DNA of 64,000 nt from Flexamia atlantica (taxonomy: Eukaryota; Arthropoda; Insecta; Hemiptera; Cicadellidae): positions 5,253,609 to 5,317,608 of the forward strand of contig JAQJVK010000007.1 in NCBI GenBank assembly GCA_035578135.1, read 5' to 3'. The first letter of the stretch is position 1. The number at the start of each line of letters is the position of its first letter. Under the pieces are notes generated by a model. It was not told the origin of the DNA and ran no database searches. It saw only the letters and a list, made by a program, of their open reading frames with translations. A program made the position numbers and the translations under genes. Shown here piece by piece: positions 32,020 to 43,381 of this stretch.

Positions 32020-32441
32020 CTGACGCCAAATCTTGAGGCCCAGTGCGGTGGATGCGTGGCAACAAAGACAGCTAGTGCGCATGCGCGGCAACGCGTCGCC
32101 AGAGCGCAGCACTGTCATTCTGCTCTCAGCCGTCAACAATCGCGTGTCACTACATGTCGCCCTAAAAATATTGACCGACAGAACATTGACTCTTATTGAC
32201 GATTAATGATCCGTTTTAACTCTATTCAATAATATACCGTAAAATATTTCTTTAGTATTTATTAAAGCGTCATGTTACTCTGAACAAGATTGACAGATAA
32301 GCAGTAACTACGTGCGAGCTGCCGAATGTATGGAGCCAGGCTAGTACACCGTGGGCTGCTGCTCTCGCTCCTACTCCCCTCTCCCCCAACCAACCCAATC
32401 CCTGCCCCATGCGCAGACCTGGCCTCAAGATTTGGTGTCAG
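32020..32441. mobile_element. TIR element with 3-bp TAA duplication (possible Harbinger-type MITE)
   Basis: The left end CTGACGCCAAATCTTGAGGC and the right end GCCTCAAGATTTGGTGTCAG are inverted with one mismatch in 20 bp. TAA flanks both (32017-32019, 32442-32444); a 3-bp TWA duplication is typical of PIF/Harbinger. Both subterminal parts are GC-rich with GCGCATGCGC-like motifs. It lies about 130 bp upstream of the Smrter exon at 32572, between its probable branch region and the rest of the intron. Confidence 0.6.
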
Positions 32442-32571
32442 TAATACCAGCATTACATCAGAAACTTCATAAAAGTTTTTTTTCTAAATTATCAAAGTAA
32501 TTATACGTGAACATCCGGAATCTTGAGTGTGTCAATGGTAAATTTACAGTGTGTCAATGGTTAATTTGCAG

Positions 32572-33052
32572 GCACTCCTGTTCACCAGCGAGGGATCTAC
32601 CCAGGACCAGCCAGCAGCGAGTATTACAGCGGCTCCAGTGGTGGTGGCAGCAAGCGACCCACGCCCACTGCGCAAGGGTTCTACCCCCCGCGACCCCCTG
32701 CGTACGCTGTGGAGCAGAGGCAGATCATCATGAATGACTACATAACTTCTCAACAGATGCACGGCAGTGCCACCCGACGAACCAACGACAAGACTACGTT
32801 GTACTACCCGCCTCGTCAAGGAGTCATCCAGAGACACAACACGAAACCTCCCTCTCCCCACCATTACCCTGCTGGACACAAACCCCCCTCACCCCACCAC
32901 TATCCCCCCGGTCATGAAGCATTCTCTTCATTGGTGGATGTAGCAGTGCGACAGCCCAGCCTGCCCGTACCTCACCCCGAACACAAGGACGACAAGAGAC
33001 TGCTCCATGAGGGCTTGGGAGAGAGGTTCAACAGAGAAAACACTCAGGATAG
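32572..33052 (+). CDS. Smr: Smrter exon with IIMNDYITSQQM signature
   Basis: The acceptor TTAATTTGCAG and donor ATAG|GTAAAT bound a 481-bp exon. Joined to the previous exon it completes the GSITQGTP block, then reads VHQRGIYPGPASSEYYSG, a Gly/Ser linker, AYAVEQRQIIMNDYITSQQM and a His/Pro-rich tail. The NDYITSQQM block is strongly conserved in NCoR/SMRT proteins and is the best single identifier in the window. A 12-residue tandem duplication (KPPSPHHYPAGH then KPPSPHHYPPGH, 32844-32915) is visible. The exon ends with two bases of a codon that the exon at 39978 completes to Arg. The product is a nuclear scaffold that recruits HDAC3-type complexes to unliganded receptors such as the ecdysone receptor; this part is probably unstructured. 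Confidence 0.93.
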
Positions 33053-33638
33053 GTAAATTTAGCTCAAGCATACTCGGGGACACTCAAAAACACATTTTAA
33101 CCAAAATTGGTATTTTTGAATTTTCTCCACAAGAATAATACAGGGGAATGAGCATGCAGGTTTGCTGCAATAGAAATGTAAGAAGAGTTTTTTAGGCTAA
33201 TATACAATATATATCAACTAGATGAAGATGATTTAGTATTCCAAACATTGCTCTTCTTCCATTGGTTACCAAGATATTGAAAGCAGTAACCATAATGCCC
33301 GCCATTGTCTCCATGTTATCCCAATTAAACATAAATAAAATTCTAAATCTGACATAATTCTCAGCATATCCTTTAATCTAACTTGGTATTTGGTGATTGA
33401 TAGCTCAGGCCAAGTGCAAACAAAAATTACTATCTTGAAGTTTTTAAAGGAATTTTCCTTTTTTAATTTGAGAGTGTTAGATTCGCTTGGTGGATTGCTT
33501 TGAAGTATTCCTTGTTGCCCTCAACATGCAGGGATGCAAACCAATGTACCAACAAGAATATTTTTTTTATATGAAATACAAAATCAGATGGTCTGTAAAT
33601 TTGTCCCTCCACACTGAATGATCATCACGCTATTTAGT
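33053..33638. other. Intron start with interspersed-repeat fragment
   Basis: Region 33130-33400 (GGGAATGAGCATGCAGGTTT, TTACCAAGATATTGAAAGC, CAATGTTATCCC analogue) is a diverged, partly rearranged fragment of the family at 15111-15870 and 52681-53435, also used in the arms of 27756-30199. Nothing coding. Confidence 0.5.
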
Positions 33639-36600
33639 CCAGTGAAAATAGGTTTTAATAAGGAAAAAAATGCAAGCAGAAATGTTTTTGCTGGAAAATG
33701 TGCACCAAGACGTCCTGAGTCAAAACCCAAGTTTTCTACTTCGGGTCAGGTGGGCTAACTCTGCCATCTTGGAAAATGACGGCCATGTTTGAAATACTTT
33801 AATCGACATAAAATCCACAAAAGTCATCCGATCTCAACAAAACTTGGTAGGGATGTGTAAAATTGGGTATTCTATTAGAAAACAATTGCATACATTTTAT
33901 TTTTTACTATTTTAATGGTTTTTTGCAACTTTTATATAAAAAACACATGTTTTTTTTCGTTTTTTTAAAAAGTTATGAGGTTAACTGTTAATCTATGGAT
34001 ATTTCTGAAAAGTACGTAAAATTACGAACAAATTGGTATATTCAACTTGTATTTTACTGTTTTTACTTTTTATATATTCAAAAAATAAGATATTATATGC
34101 AATTTTTTAAAAAGTGCTAAAAAATTAAAATGATCCAAATTTAGTTTTTTGTGGTAGAAAATGTTCATAGAGGGGTACTGAATCAAAACCCAAGTTTTCT
34201 ACTTCCGGCCAGGGAGCTAAATCCGCCATCTTGAAAAATGGCAGATATGTTTGATTTACTTTAATCATCATAAAATCCACAAAAGTCATCCGATTGTGAC
34301 AAAATTAGGTAGGGATGTGTATAAATATAGACACTACGTAATAGTAAAGGAATAACAAGCATATTTTATAATTTTATATGTTTTGTTATAATTTTTTTGA
34401 AAAAATTAGGGTTTTTTACATTTTTATTTTGAAATTAACACCAAAAATAAAAACCATGGATGTTTTTGAAAAGTACATAAAATTACAAACAATTTGGTAT
34501 ATTCAACCTTTACTATTAAATAACACAAAAAATATATAAATTTTAAAGTGTCCATCAAAAAAATTTTAAAAAATAAAAATTTTGCAAATCAACGTTTATG
34601 TGTTAGAAAATATTTGCAAAGGAGTTCTAAGTCAAAAACCAAGTTTTCTACTTCCTTCCGGTCAGGTGAGCTAAATCCGCCATCTTGAAAAATGGCGGAT
34701 ATGTTGGATTTACTTTAATCATCATAAAGTCCACAAAAGTCATTCGATTGTGATAAAATTCGGTAGGGATGTGTATAACTACGGCCACTACTTAATACTA
34801 AAGGAATAACAAGCATATGTTATCATTTTATATGTTTTTTTTATAATTTTTATGTAAAAAAAAGGGTTTTCAATTTTTTATTTCGAAATTAATACCAAAC
34901 ATAGAAACCATCAATGTATTTGAAAAGTACATAACATAACAAACAATTTGGTATATTCAACCTTTACTATGCTGTTTTTAGTTTTCAAATAACACAAAAA
35001 ATAAAATAAATGGGGCTTGGATGATTCATTAATATCTCTTCATTGTGGCACCTAAAAAACGGACATATTTGATTATTTGAAAATTTGATAATTCATAACA
35101 TAGGCTTTTAGGGTAATTTTTTGATAACACACAATCGCTCTGCTGTTTTGGTTTTAAATTCCATGGAGTAAAAGATTTATATATAAGACATATATATTAC
35201 CAGTAAATCATTAAAGGTTTTTCATATTTTTTGTTTGAACCTGGGTGGTTTTGAAGTAATTTGTATAAAAGGTAAAACACTTTTGTCATGTCTCATGTTT
35301 TATAATATTATTTTTAACTCACTATAAACCCTTATCAATACAATTTAAAAAAAAGCCAACACTACACATAACATGAAACCTTAATAAATAAATAAATACT
35401 TTTATTTCATATTAAAATTGGTCCATTAGCTTTACAATTCTTTGCATATTCATTTAATTTATTTACACATAACCAGATTCATATTACATAGTCCAAAACC
35501 TAAGTATATTATTGTGTGTTGTATAGTAAATTATTAAGATCACCGTCTTTAATGACAATGACTGCAGTACGTTTACCTATTTATGTAAACATCGGTGATA
35601 AATCAATACTTTGAATAATATTAAATAAAAATAAGTTGCAATAAATATCTAAGCCTCGATCAAAAGGGACTATAATTAACACATGAACAACAAATTACTA
35701 TACAACGATAAAGAACAAAATTAAACTTATATACATATTGAGATTTCATGTTCTTTGTTATTTTATATCTCTAAGTCTGTATCTTATGTTATCAATTTTA
35801 TAATGTCAGTTATTTATTATCAGCTGGGTGTGTTGTTATGTTGTGATCAAAAGATGTAAAAATTATGCAAGTAAGAAAGATTATTAAAAAGTTTTATTCA
35901 AGTTTTTGTGAAGTGTTTCTGAATTATTTAATCAGTTTTTGTAGATTCACACGGCACCTCTGATCATATTTTTATCTGTTAACAAATGGCATAATCAATA
36001 AAAAATATTTTTTTAATGAAGCAGTGCAAGGTAATTAAATTAAAGAAACAAAAATTATTAAAAAATGACTAAAACTAGAATTTACCGGAAAACAAATAAT
36101 ATTGCACTGTAGAATTACATAAAAAACATCAACAATGTTAGGTGTAACAATACATTTAAAACTACTTTATATGGCTGTTACATTTTTGAATTGAATTGAA
36201 TTATTATTTGAAAACTAAAATCAGCATAGTAAAGGTTGAATATACCAAATTGTTTGTAATTTTATGTACTTTTCAGAAATATCCATGGTTTTTATGTTTG
36301 GTGTTAGTTTCAAAATAAAAATATGAAAAACCTAATCTTTTTCAATAAAAATTATAAAAGAACATATAAAATGATGAAATTATATACTTGTTATTCCTTT
36401 AGCATTATGTAGTGGCCATAGTTATATACACATCCCTACAGGCTTTTATCAAAATCGGATCTGCCATTTTTCAAGATAGCCCAAGAGAACCCATCTGTGA
36501 ACGTTTCCTACCACACAGGAACGTTTTCTACCACGTTAATTCGCAAAATTTTCATTTTTTAAAATTTTTTTGAAGAAAACACTTCAAAATTTATATTTTT

Positions 36601-39376
36601 TGTGTTATATAAAAACTAAAAACAGCATAGTAAAGGTTGAATATACAAATTGTTTGTAATGTTATGTACTGTTCAAAAACATCCATGGTTTTTATGTTTG
36701 GTGTAAATTTCGAAATAAAAAGTTTAAAAAACCTAATTTTTACATCCAAATTATAAAAAAAAACATATAAAATGATAAAATATGATTGTTATTCCTTTAG
36801 TATTACGTAGTGACCATAGTTGTACACATCCCTACCGAATTTTATCACAATCGGATGACTTTTGTGGATTTTATGATGATTAAAGTAAATCAAACATATC
36901 CGCCACTTTTCAAGATGGCGGATTTAGCTCACCTGACCAGAAGTAGAAAACTTGGTTTTTGACTTAGAACCCCTTTGCAAATATTTTCTACCACATAAAC
37001 GTTAATTTGCAAAATTTTTATTTTAACATTTTTTGTTAAAGACACTTTAAAATTTTTATTTTTGGTGTTATTTAAAAACTAATAACAGCATAGTAAAGGT
37101 TGAATATACCAAATTGTTTGTAATTTTATGTAGTTTTCAAAAACATCCATGGTTTTTATTTTTGGTGTTAATTTCGAAATAAAAATGTAAAAAACCATAA
37201 TTTTTTTATAAAAATTATAATAAAACATATAAAATTATAAAATATGCTTGTTATTCCTTTACTATTACGTAGTGTCTATGTTTATGCACATCCCTACCTA
37301 ATTTTGTCACAATCGGATGACTTTTGTGGATTTTATGATGATTAAAGTAAATCAAACGTATCTGCCATTTTTCAAGATGGCGGATTTAGCTCCCTGGCCG
37401 GAAGTTGAAAACTTGGGTTTTGATTCAGTAACCCTCTATGAACATTTTCTACCACATAAACGTTAATTTGCAAAATTTTTTTTTAACATTTTTTTGATAA
37501 AGACACTTTAAAATCTATATTTTTGGTGTTATATAAAAACTAATAACAGCATAGTAAAGGTTGAATATACCAAATTGTTTGTAATTTTATGTACTTTTCA
37601 AAAACATCCATGGTTTTTATGTTTGGTGTAAATTTCGAAATATAAAGTTTAAAAAACCTAATTTTTACATCCAAATTATAAAATAAAACATATAAAATGT
37701 TAAAATATGATTGTTATTCCTTTGGTATTACGAAGTGACCATAGTTGTACACATCCCTACCGAATTTTATCACAATCAGGATGATTTTTGTCGATTTTAT
37801 GATGATTAAAAAATTTTATGATTAACTGATTTTATGTCTGTTAAATCAGACATATCCGCCATTTTTCAAGATGGCGGATTTAGCTCACCTGACCGCAAGT
37901 AGAAAACTTGGTTTTTGACTTAGAACCCCTTTGCAAATATTTTCTACCACATAAACGTTAATTTGCAAAATTTTTATTTTTTTAACATTTTTTTGATAAA
38001 GACACTTTAAAATCTATATTTTTGGTGTTATTTAAAAACTAATAACAGCATAGTAAAGGTTAAATATACCAAATTGTTTTTACTTTTATGTAATTTTCAA
38101 AAACATCCATTGTTTTTATGTTTGGTGTAAATTTCGAAAAAAAAATTGAAAAACCTATTTTTACATCTAAATTATAAAAAAAACATATAAAATGGTAAAA
38201 TATGATTGTTATTCCTTTAGTAGTTGTACACATCCTACCGAATTTTATCACAATCGGATGACTTTGGTGGATTTTATGATGATTAAAGTAAATCAAACAA
38301 ATCCACCATTTTTCAAGATGGCAGATTTAGCCCACCTGACCGGAAGTAGAAAACTTGGTTTTTGACTTAGAACCCCTTTGCAAATTTTCCACCACATAAA
38401 CGTTAATTTGCAAAATTTTTATTTTTTAACATTTTTTTGATAAAGACACTTTAAAATTTATATTTTTTTGTGTTATTTAAAAACTAAAAACAGCATAGTA
38501 AATGTTTAATATACCAAATTGTTTGTAATTTTATGTACTTTTCAAAAACATCCATGGTTTTAATGTTTGGTGTTAATTTCGAAATAAAAATGTAAAAAAC
38601 CCTAATTTTTTCATAAAAATTATAACAAAACATATAAAATTATAAAATATGCTTGTTATTCCTTTACTATTACGTAGTGTCTATATTTATACACATCCCT
38701 ACCTAATTTTGTCACAATCGGATGACTTTTGTGGATTTTATGATGATTAAAGTAAATCAAACATATACGCCATTTTTCAAATGGCGGATATAGCTCAACT
38801 GACCGGAAGTAGAAAACTTGGGTTTTGACTCAGCCCCCCTCTATGAACATTTTCTACCAAAAAAACTAAATTTGGATCATTTTAATTTTTTAGCACTTTT
38901 TAAAAAATTGCATAAAAATATCTTTTTTTATTATATAAAATGTAAAGCAGGAATATACAAGTTGAATATACCAAATTGTTCCTAATTTTACGTACTTTTC
39001 AGAAATATCCATAGATTAACAGTTAACTTCATAACTTTTTAAAAAAACGAAAAAAAACATGTGTTTTACATAAACGTTGCAAAAAAACCATTAAAATAGT
39101 AAAAAATAAAATGTATGAGATTGTTTTCTAATAGAATACTCAATTTTACACATCCCTACCAAATTTTGTTGAAATCGGATGACTTTTGTGGATTTTATGT
39201 CGATAAAAGTATTTCAAACATGGCCGCCATTTTCCAAGATGGCGGAGTTAGCTCACCTGACCTGAAGTAGAAAACTTGGGTTTTGACTCAGGACGTCTCC
39301 GTGCACATTTTCCAGCAAAAATATTTCTGCTTGCGTTTTTTTCCTTTTTAGTGTGTTTTTCATCTATCTTCACTGG
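33639..39376. mobile_element. Giant foldback element with ~460-bp subrepeats (5.7 kb)
   Basis: The ends CCAGTGAAAATAGG and its inverse TCTATCTTCACTGG form a TIR; the next bases (AGGAAAAAAATGCAAGCAGA) also pair with 39325-39350. Each arm is made of repeats of one module holding AGTAGAAAACTTGG, AAGATGGCGGATTTAGC, ACAAAAGTCATCCGATTGTG, CATCCCTACC and CCAAATTGTTTGTAATTTTA. I count three modules on the left (33.7-35.0 kb) and six full plus one truncated on the right (36.2-39.35 kb), spaced about 450-490 bp. The arms are inverted to each other; the 35.0-36.2 kb core is unrelated AT-rich sequence without an ORF. The architecture recalls Foldback/Galileo elements. No clean target duplication was found. 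Confidence 0.85.
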
Positions 39377-39977
39377 ATTAACTACCCAAATTAGTTGCAA
39401 TATTATCTATACTTGTTGCCCTTTGTTGGCTCGTTAAAAACATTGAATTCATCAAAAGACCTTAATTGTTCTTAATTTACAAGCATCACATTATCCTTAT
39501 CAGGCGTTAAAAAATCAATGTTAAAAATCACCCCAAGCACAATTTTGGATGCCAGAAACTTCTTGGTAACAAAGATTAAAAATTCCTCTGAATAATTTAG
39601 AAAACATGCCGAATCAGTATTTGGAGTTCTATACAAAGAAATAAACGTTGTATTGAAATTATTCACAGAAATAGAAGCTGACTCGAGAAGGCTGACGTGC
39701 ACATGATGAGATTTATCTACTTCCTCAAAAACTAAATATTTGATGTGTTCAGGGGAAGTAGGAAAATTAGTGATGAGTTAGTCAGTGAGGGCTTTGCCTT
39801 TTATAGGTACAGATTATAAAAGTAAAAATTTATAATTATTAGTTTCTTAATGGGTGTATTTGGTTTGTAGACAAGAATTATTAGTGTTAGTTAACTTGAA
39901 ACATTTCGCTAGTTTCAGAAAGCTACATTTTCCATTCATTTGTGACCAGCAAAAATCACCCTGGTTATTGGTCACAG
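39377..39977. other. Intron between the giant foldback and the next exon
   Basis: No coding signal. The minus strand keeps a 76-residue open frame (39472-39702) with no recognisable domain, and I do not call it a gene. The segment ends in the acceptor TTATTGGTCACAG. Confidence 0.4.
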
Positions 39978-40134
39978 GTTTGCTAATCGAGATCAAGAAA
40001 GGTTTAGTCGAGAGAATCATCAAATTCATCATCGGCAAATCCCTGAAAACCATCATCAGCAGCAACAGCAGACTCATCAGCAGCCTCATCAGCCTCCCAG
40101 AGATCATCAGATCCATCAGCCCCTTCATCACCAT
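39978..40134 (+). CDS. Smr: Smrter exon encoding a Gln/His-rich stretch
   Basis: Acceptor GGTCACAG and donor CCAT|GTAAGT (a strong consensus donor) bound 157 bp. The first base completes an Arg codon left open by the 33052 donor; then 52 full codons read FANRDQERFSRENHQIHHRQ and on through HHQQQQQTHQQ to QPLHHH. Only this frame fits the phase of both neighbours; the other open frame on this strand is a shadow. The Gln/His composition is typical of low-complexity linkers in insect corepressors and gives no specific function. No conserved motif is recognised, so the call rests on splice sites, phase and composition. Confidence 0.85.
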
Positions 40135-41437
40135 GTAAGTAATGTACCCGTCAGTTAATCACGCTTTGGTTAAAAATATAAAAATATTTGCTTGCCACTT
40201 TTTTGAGTTTTAATATAAAAACAGATCAGCTTCTTATTTCTTGTCTTTTAGGAAGGATATTTGATGTAAGACTATACTACTAACGTCAAAACAGCTCAAA
40301 ATAATTTTCTCATTAATTATAGACTAGTGATGTTCGATTCCAGGAATTTTGATTCTTGAATCTGGAATCCTAAATTGTGAAACTCTTAAGTTGCTTGCCT
40401 GGGTACTGTTTACAATTATTCAAATCTAACTCAGCCACTTCAAATAAACTAGTAATAGTTATTTTCAAAGAAGCTTAAAAACATGAATAATAAACCATGA
40501 AAAAAAGGGTATTTGTTCTACTTTCTGTTATAATTTTTGTTAGATTTCTTTCGTAAATAACTAATAAAACAAAAACCTCATTTACATTAAACTATTAAAA
40601 AAAACTTTTAACATAGCCCAAGATTCTTATTAGTGAACAAAAGGTTTGTTTGTTTTCCTTATCAGATTTATTCAACAAATTGCCATACCTAAATAAACTA
40701 AATTTCTAAAGACCTTTAAGTCTTAAAAATTTGTTTTGTTTCAGTTCTCATTTATTCGTATTAACTCTGTTTTCATTCCCACTCAGTCAAAATAAGATTA
40801 TTTTAATGTGTTTTAAGATAAAAAACTTAAGTTGGGTATAATAAGATCTAAACAACTTCAAGATTTAATTATGTTTTATTTTCCTCCTCAAATAATAGTT
40901 ATTAAAAGCTTAGCCAAGGAAATTTGACAAAAGAAATAGTCAAGAAGTGAGAGAGCAATGTTTGTTTACTTTTCAAGGCCACCCCACCCCCCTGCCATCC
41001 CGTTGTTCCAGGGTTGTTCCGGGGCTGTCCATGATTAGATAAGAAAGAGATAATAACCCCCCAATACAAAAATATCATAACCTAAACTACTGGTCATATG
41101 AGAACCAATGACGTGTCATATTTTTCTTCTAATTTTTACAAATCAAATGAGACAAAAATGAAAGCTGTGCGATACTCCATTCCAGAGATAAACAATGATT
41201 AAAAATAAGACAAGTTGTATGAGTGCAATTTGAGTCAGAGCTAAATATAGCTGTGTTTCCCATTTTTTCCGAATCCCGAGAAATAGTTTTTTATTGAAAC
41301 ATGTCAACGTCCTTTCCTCCGGTCCCACCTTCACATCCCAGGACGCAAGACCTAGCCTGGAACTGTTTGGCACATTTCTTCAGGCTAGGACTAGTGGGTC
41401 ACGGCATTATCACATAGCGAAAAAGCCATTGGTGATT
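40135..41437. other. Intron with degenerate hAT remnants
   Basis: Block 40325-40375 (TGATGTTCGATTCCAGGAAT, CTGGAATCC) resembles the TAGGGGTCTCAATCCCGG element end. Block 41120-41290 (AAATGAGACAAAAATGAAAG, TCAGAGCTAAATATAG, CCGAATCCCGAG) matches interior sequence of the 55927-57477 hAT family. No boundaries can be fixed and there is no exon. Confidence 0.4.
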
Positions 41438-41504
41438 GGCAGGATTTGAACCCGGGCCCCGTTCGGAATCCCGCACTCTAATCACTACACCAGGCCGCTC
41501 CGCT
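41438..41504 (-). mobile_element. tRNA-derived SINE head (reverse strand)
   Basis: On the minus strand the order is box-A-like TGGTGTAGTGATTAGAGTG, then an anticodon-arm-like region, then box B GGGTTCAAATCCTGCC: an RNA polymerase III internal promoter derived from a tRNA. The cloverleaf is too degenerate for a functional tRNA (the acceptor stem does not pair cleanly), so a SINE is the better call. About 100 bp of SINE body (GTGGGTCACGGCATTATCAC) lies to its left. Confidence 0.65.
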
Positions 41505-42366
41505 TTACATTGAGCTTGTGAAATGGGTCTAAACAAGGGGTTCTCATAAAAATGTGTGCTTGAAATCCTCTCAAAGGCTCATAAGTTAAACATAGTTTCA
41601 TAGTTGAGGCTCACCCAGATAAAAAAATTAGATCGTTTTATATAATCGCGGGCACCAGACAGAGTGGGTGAGTGATTGCGCTGCTGACAAAATCATTGTT
41701 TATTATTTGTTCGGGGAGTTAATCAACTATATGGTCATTCAAGTAAACACAAGTTTACACATTTCATTTTTTCATTTCAGCTGAGGGTTAGCTGACAATT
41801 TGATGAGTTAACAGTTTTTGCCACCCGCCCTATTTTGTGCACTCTACTTTAGTAGGTAGACCCTACACAAGTACCTAAAATTAAAGACTGCTTCCGCTGA
41901 AGAAATTTGCAAAAAATGTTTAACAAAGATGAACTAAGGAATAAATTTGGGGATGGGGAGTACCCTGTAAGGGGGAATATATACATTTTACGTCACACTC
42001 GAGAGAAAAGGGGTGCTGGTAATACTAAGGCCCTCCACACACCAGAGTGATGGCGTTGTACGACATGGCACCTATATAATTAACATGGGAGATGCATCAA
42101 GTGGCAGGAAGCTGCTCATCTCCAAATCAGCTGATTTTACATATAACACAATGCTATTTGACTAATTTTCTGCTACGCAGTGCCTCGGCACCCTGTTGTG
42201 TGGAGGGCCTAAAACAGTTCATGTCATTGGTTACTGAGATACCAGTAGCGGTAAACACAGCTTGTTGTCCCAATGTTAACTTTATGGGAAAAACAAAATT
42301 GCATATCCCATTTACCTCTCAACATATCCTAATGAAGCAGTATGTGGTCTCATCTAGTTGAGATTT

Positions 42367-42540
42367 TTAGCGAATTTCCCCTATAGGGATTAGCGAATTT
42401 CCCCTATAGGGAAGAAGCTATTACAGTAGGTCTCATGGTAAGTCTTAAGCCCAAGACCATAAGAACTTATTGTTTTGGGGCCCCCAGAAGCAAAAAACAC
42501 CACTCGTTCAAATTTCTATATATATATATGTAGTACTTAA
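42367..42540. mobile_element. Interspersed repeat 'ACGATAGCGGCCGC' family, copy 2 (left piece)
   Basis: It starts with a duplicated GCGAATTTCCCCTATAGGG, then GGTCTCATGGTAAGTCTTAA and ATATATATATATG. The copy is split by the Penelope-like fragment that follows; it resumes at about 43319 (CACGATAGCGCTCGC) and again at 44252 after a pogo-like insertion. Confidence 0.7.
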
Positions 42541-43205
42541 AGAATTACTATCAAAACCGAAACTTCCTGAAAAACAAGAAGAGGCGACAAAAGAAAGAAA
42601 ATATAAAGCTGAAGCTTGCCACAAACCTAGATGCATGGTCTGCTAAATGCTTCCATGCACCTCAACTTTTACGAGCAGCACTACAAAGAAAAGCTATTCC
42701 ATAAAAAATAAAAATCTGTCCTGTGATTCGACAAACGTCGTATATCAAGTTAAATGCAAACAATGCCCAAAAGATTACATTGGCTCGACAATCAACTCGT
42801 TAAGAACAAGAGTCACAGGACATAGATTTGCATACAATCACAACAAAATGGAACTACCACTAGTTGAACATGCAAAGTTACACAAAGAAAAATTTGAAGA
42901 TTTACACAGCTTTACACCAGTTCGACAATTAAATGCTGCTTCTACAACACAAGAATTGAGGTTCATGGATCAAGCGCATCAAATGATTTTAAAGTAAAAA
43001 TTTCCTCACGGGCTAAACTTAAGATAGTTATATTAATTCAAAATATCTTATACCAGATGTTTTTGTTTATATTTACACAGTCTTATAATTTTTGTTAAAT
43101 GTCATAATTTATTTATATTTCTATTTTATTTTATACAATTTTTCACCTGAAGACGCGTAAAGCGAAATATAGTGAGTTTTTTGTAATATTTTCATTGTTT
43201 CATTG
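42541..43205 (+). mobile_element. Penelope-like element, 3' fragment with GIY-YIG endonuclease
   Basis: It contains the coding remnant 42647-42997 followed by an AT-rich 3' region and CACCTGAAGACGCGTAAAGC then GAAAT at 43144-43170. The latter resembles the hammerhead-like motif (CTGAAGA, small stem, GAAA) common in Penelope-like terminal repeats, but degenerate. The RT part is absent. The fragment is inserted in the TA-rich spacer of the repeat copy 42367-44400. Confidence 0.75.
42647..42997 (+). pseudogene. GIY-YIG endonuclease domain of a Penelope-like retroelement
   Basis: The 116-residue open frame has the order NVVYQVKCKQCPKDYIGSTI, LRTRVTGHRFAYNH, PLVEHAKLH and QELRFMDQAHQMI. The VVYQVKC-x-x-C pair (a CCHH-type zinc site start) and the YIGST element with the following R-x-x-x-H match the GIY-YIG nuclease fused to the C-terminus of Penelope-like RTs, which nicks target DNA. 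A normal element would carry a long RT upstream; here only about 100 bp precede it (Lys-rich, frame broken at the TGCTAAATG near 42645), so it is a truncated, dead copy. The frame ends in TAA at 42995-42997. Confidence 0.8.
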
Positions 43206-43210
43206 AAATG

Positions 43211-43316
<106 letters not shown>

Positions 43317-43381
43317 TAAGCACGATAGCGCTCGCAAAGATGGTCCGATGGGAATGAAATTTGGCACAGGCGTGTAAAGTA

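Noticed and set aside
33630..39385. Target-site duplication for the giant foldback
   Set aside because: TATTTAGT on the left and ATTAACTA on the right are only loosely similar; no exact duplication could be shown.
39847..40134. ORFs on both strands over the Gln/His exon
   Set aside because: Only the frame fixed by the phases of the flanking splice sites fits; the others are shadows.
41438..41504. Functional tRNA gene
   Set aside because: Box A and box B are present but the acceptor and anticodon stems do not pair properly; a tRNA-derived SINE fits better.
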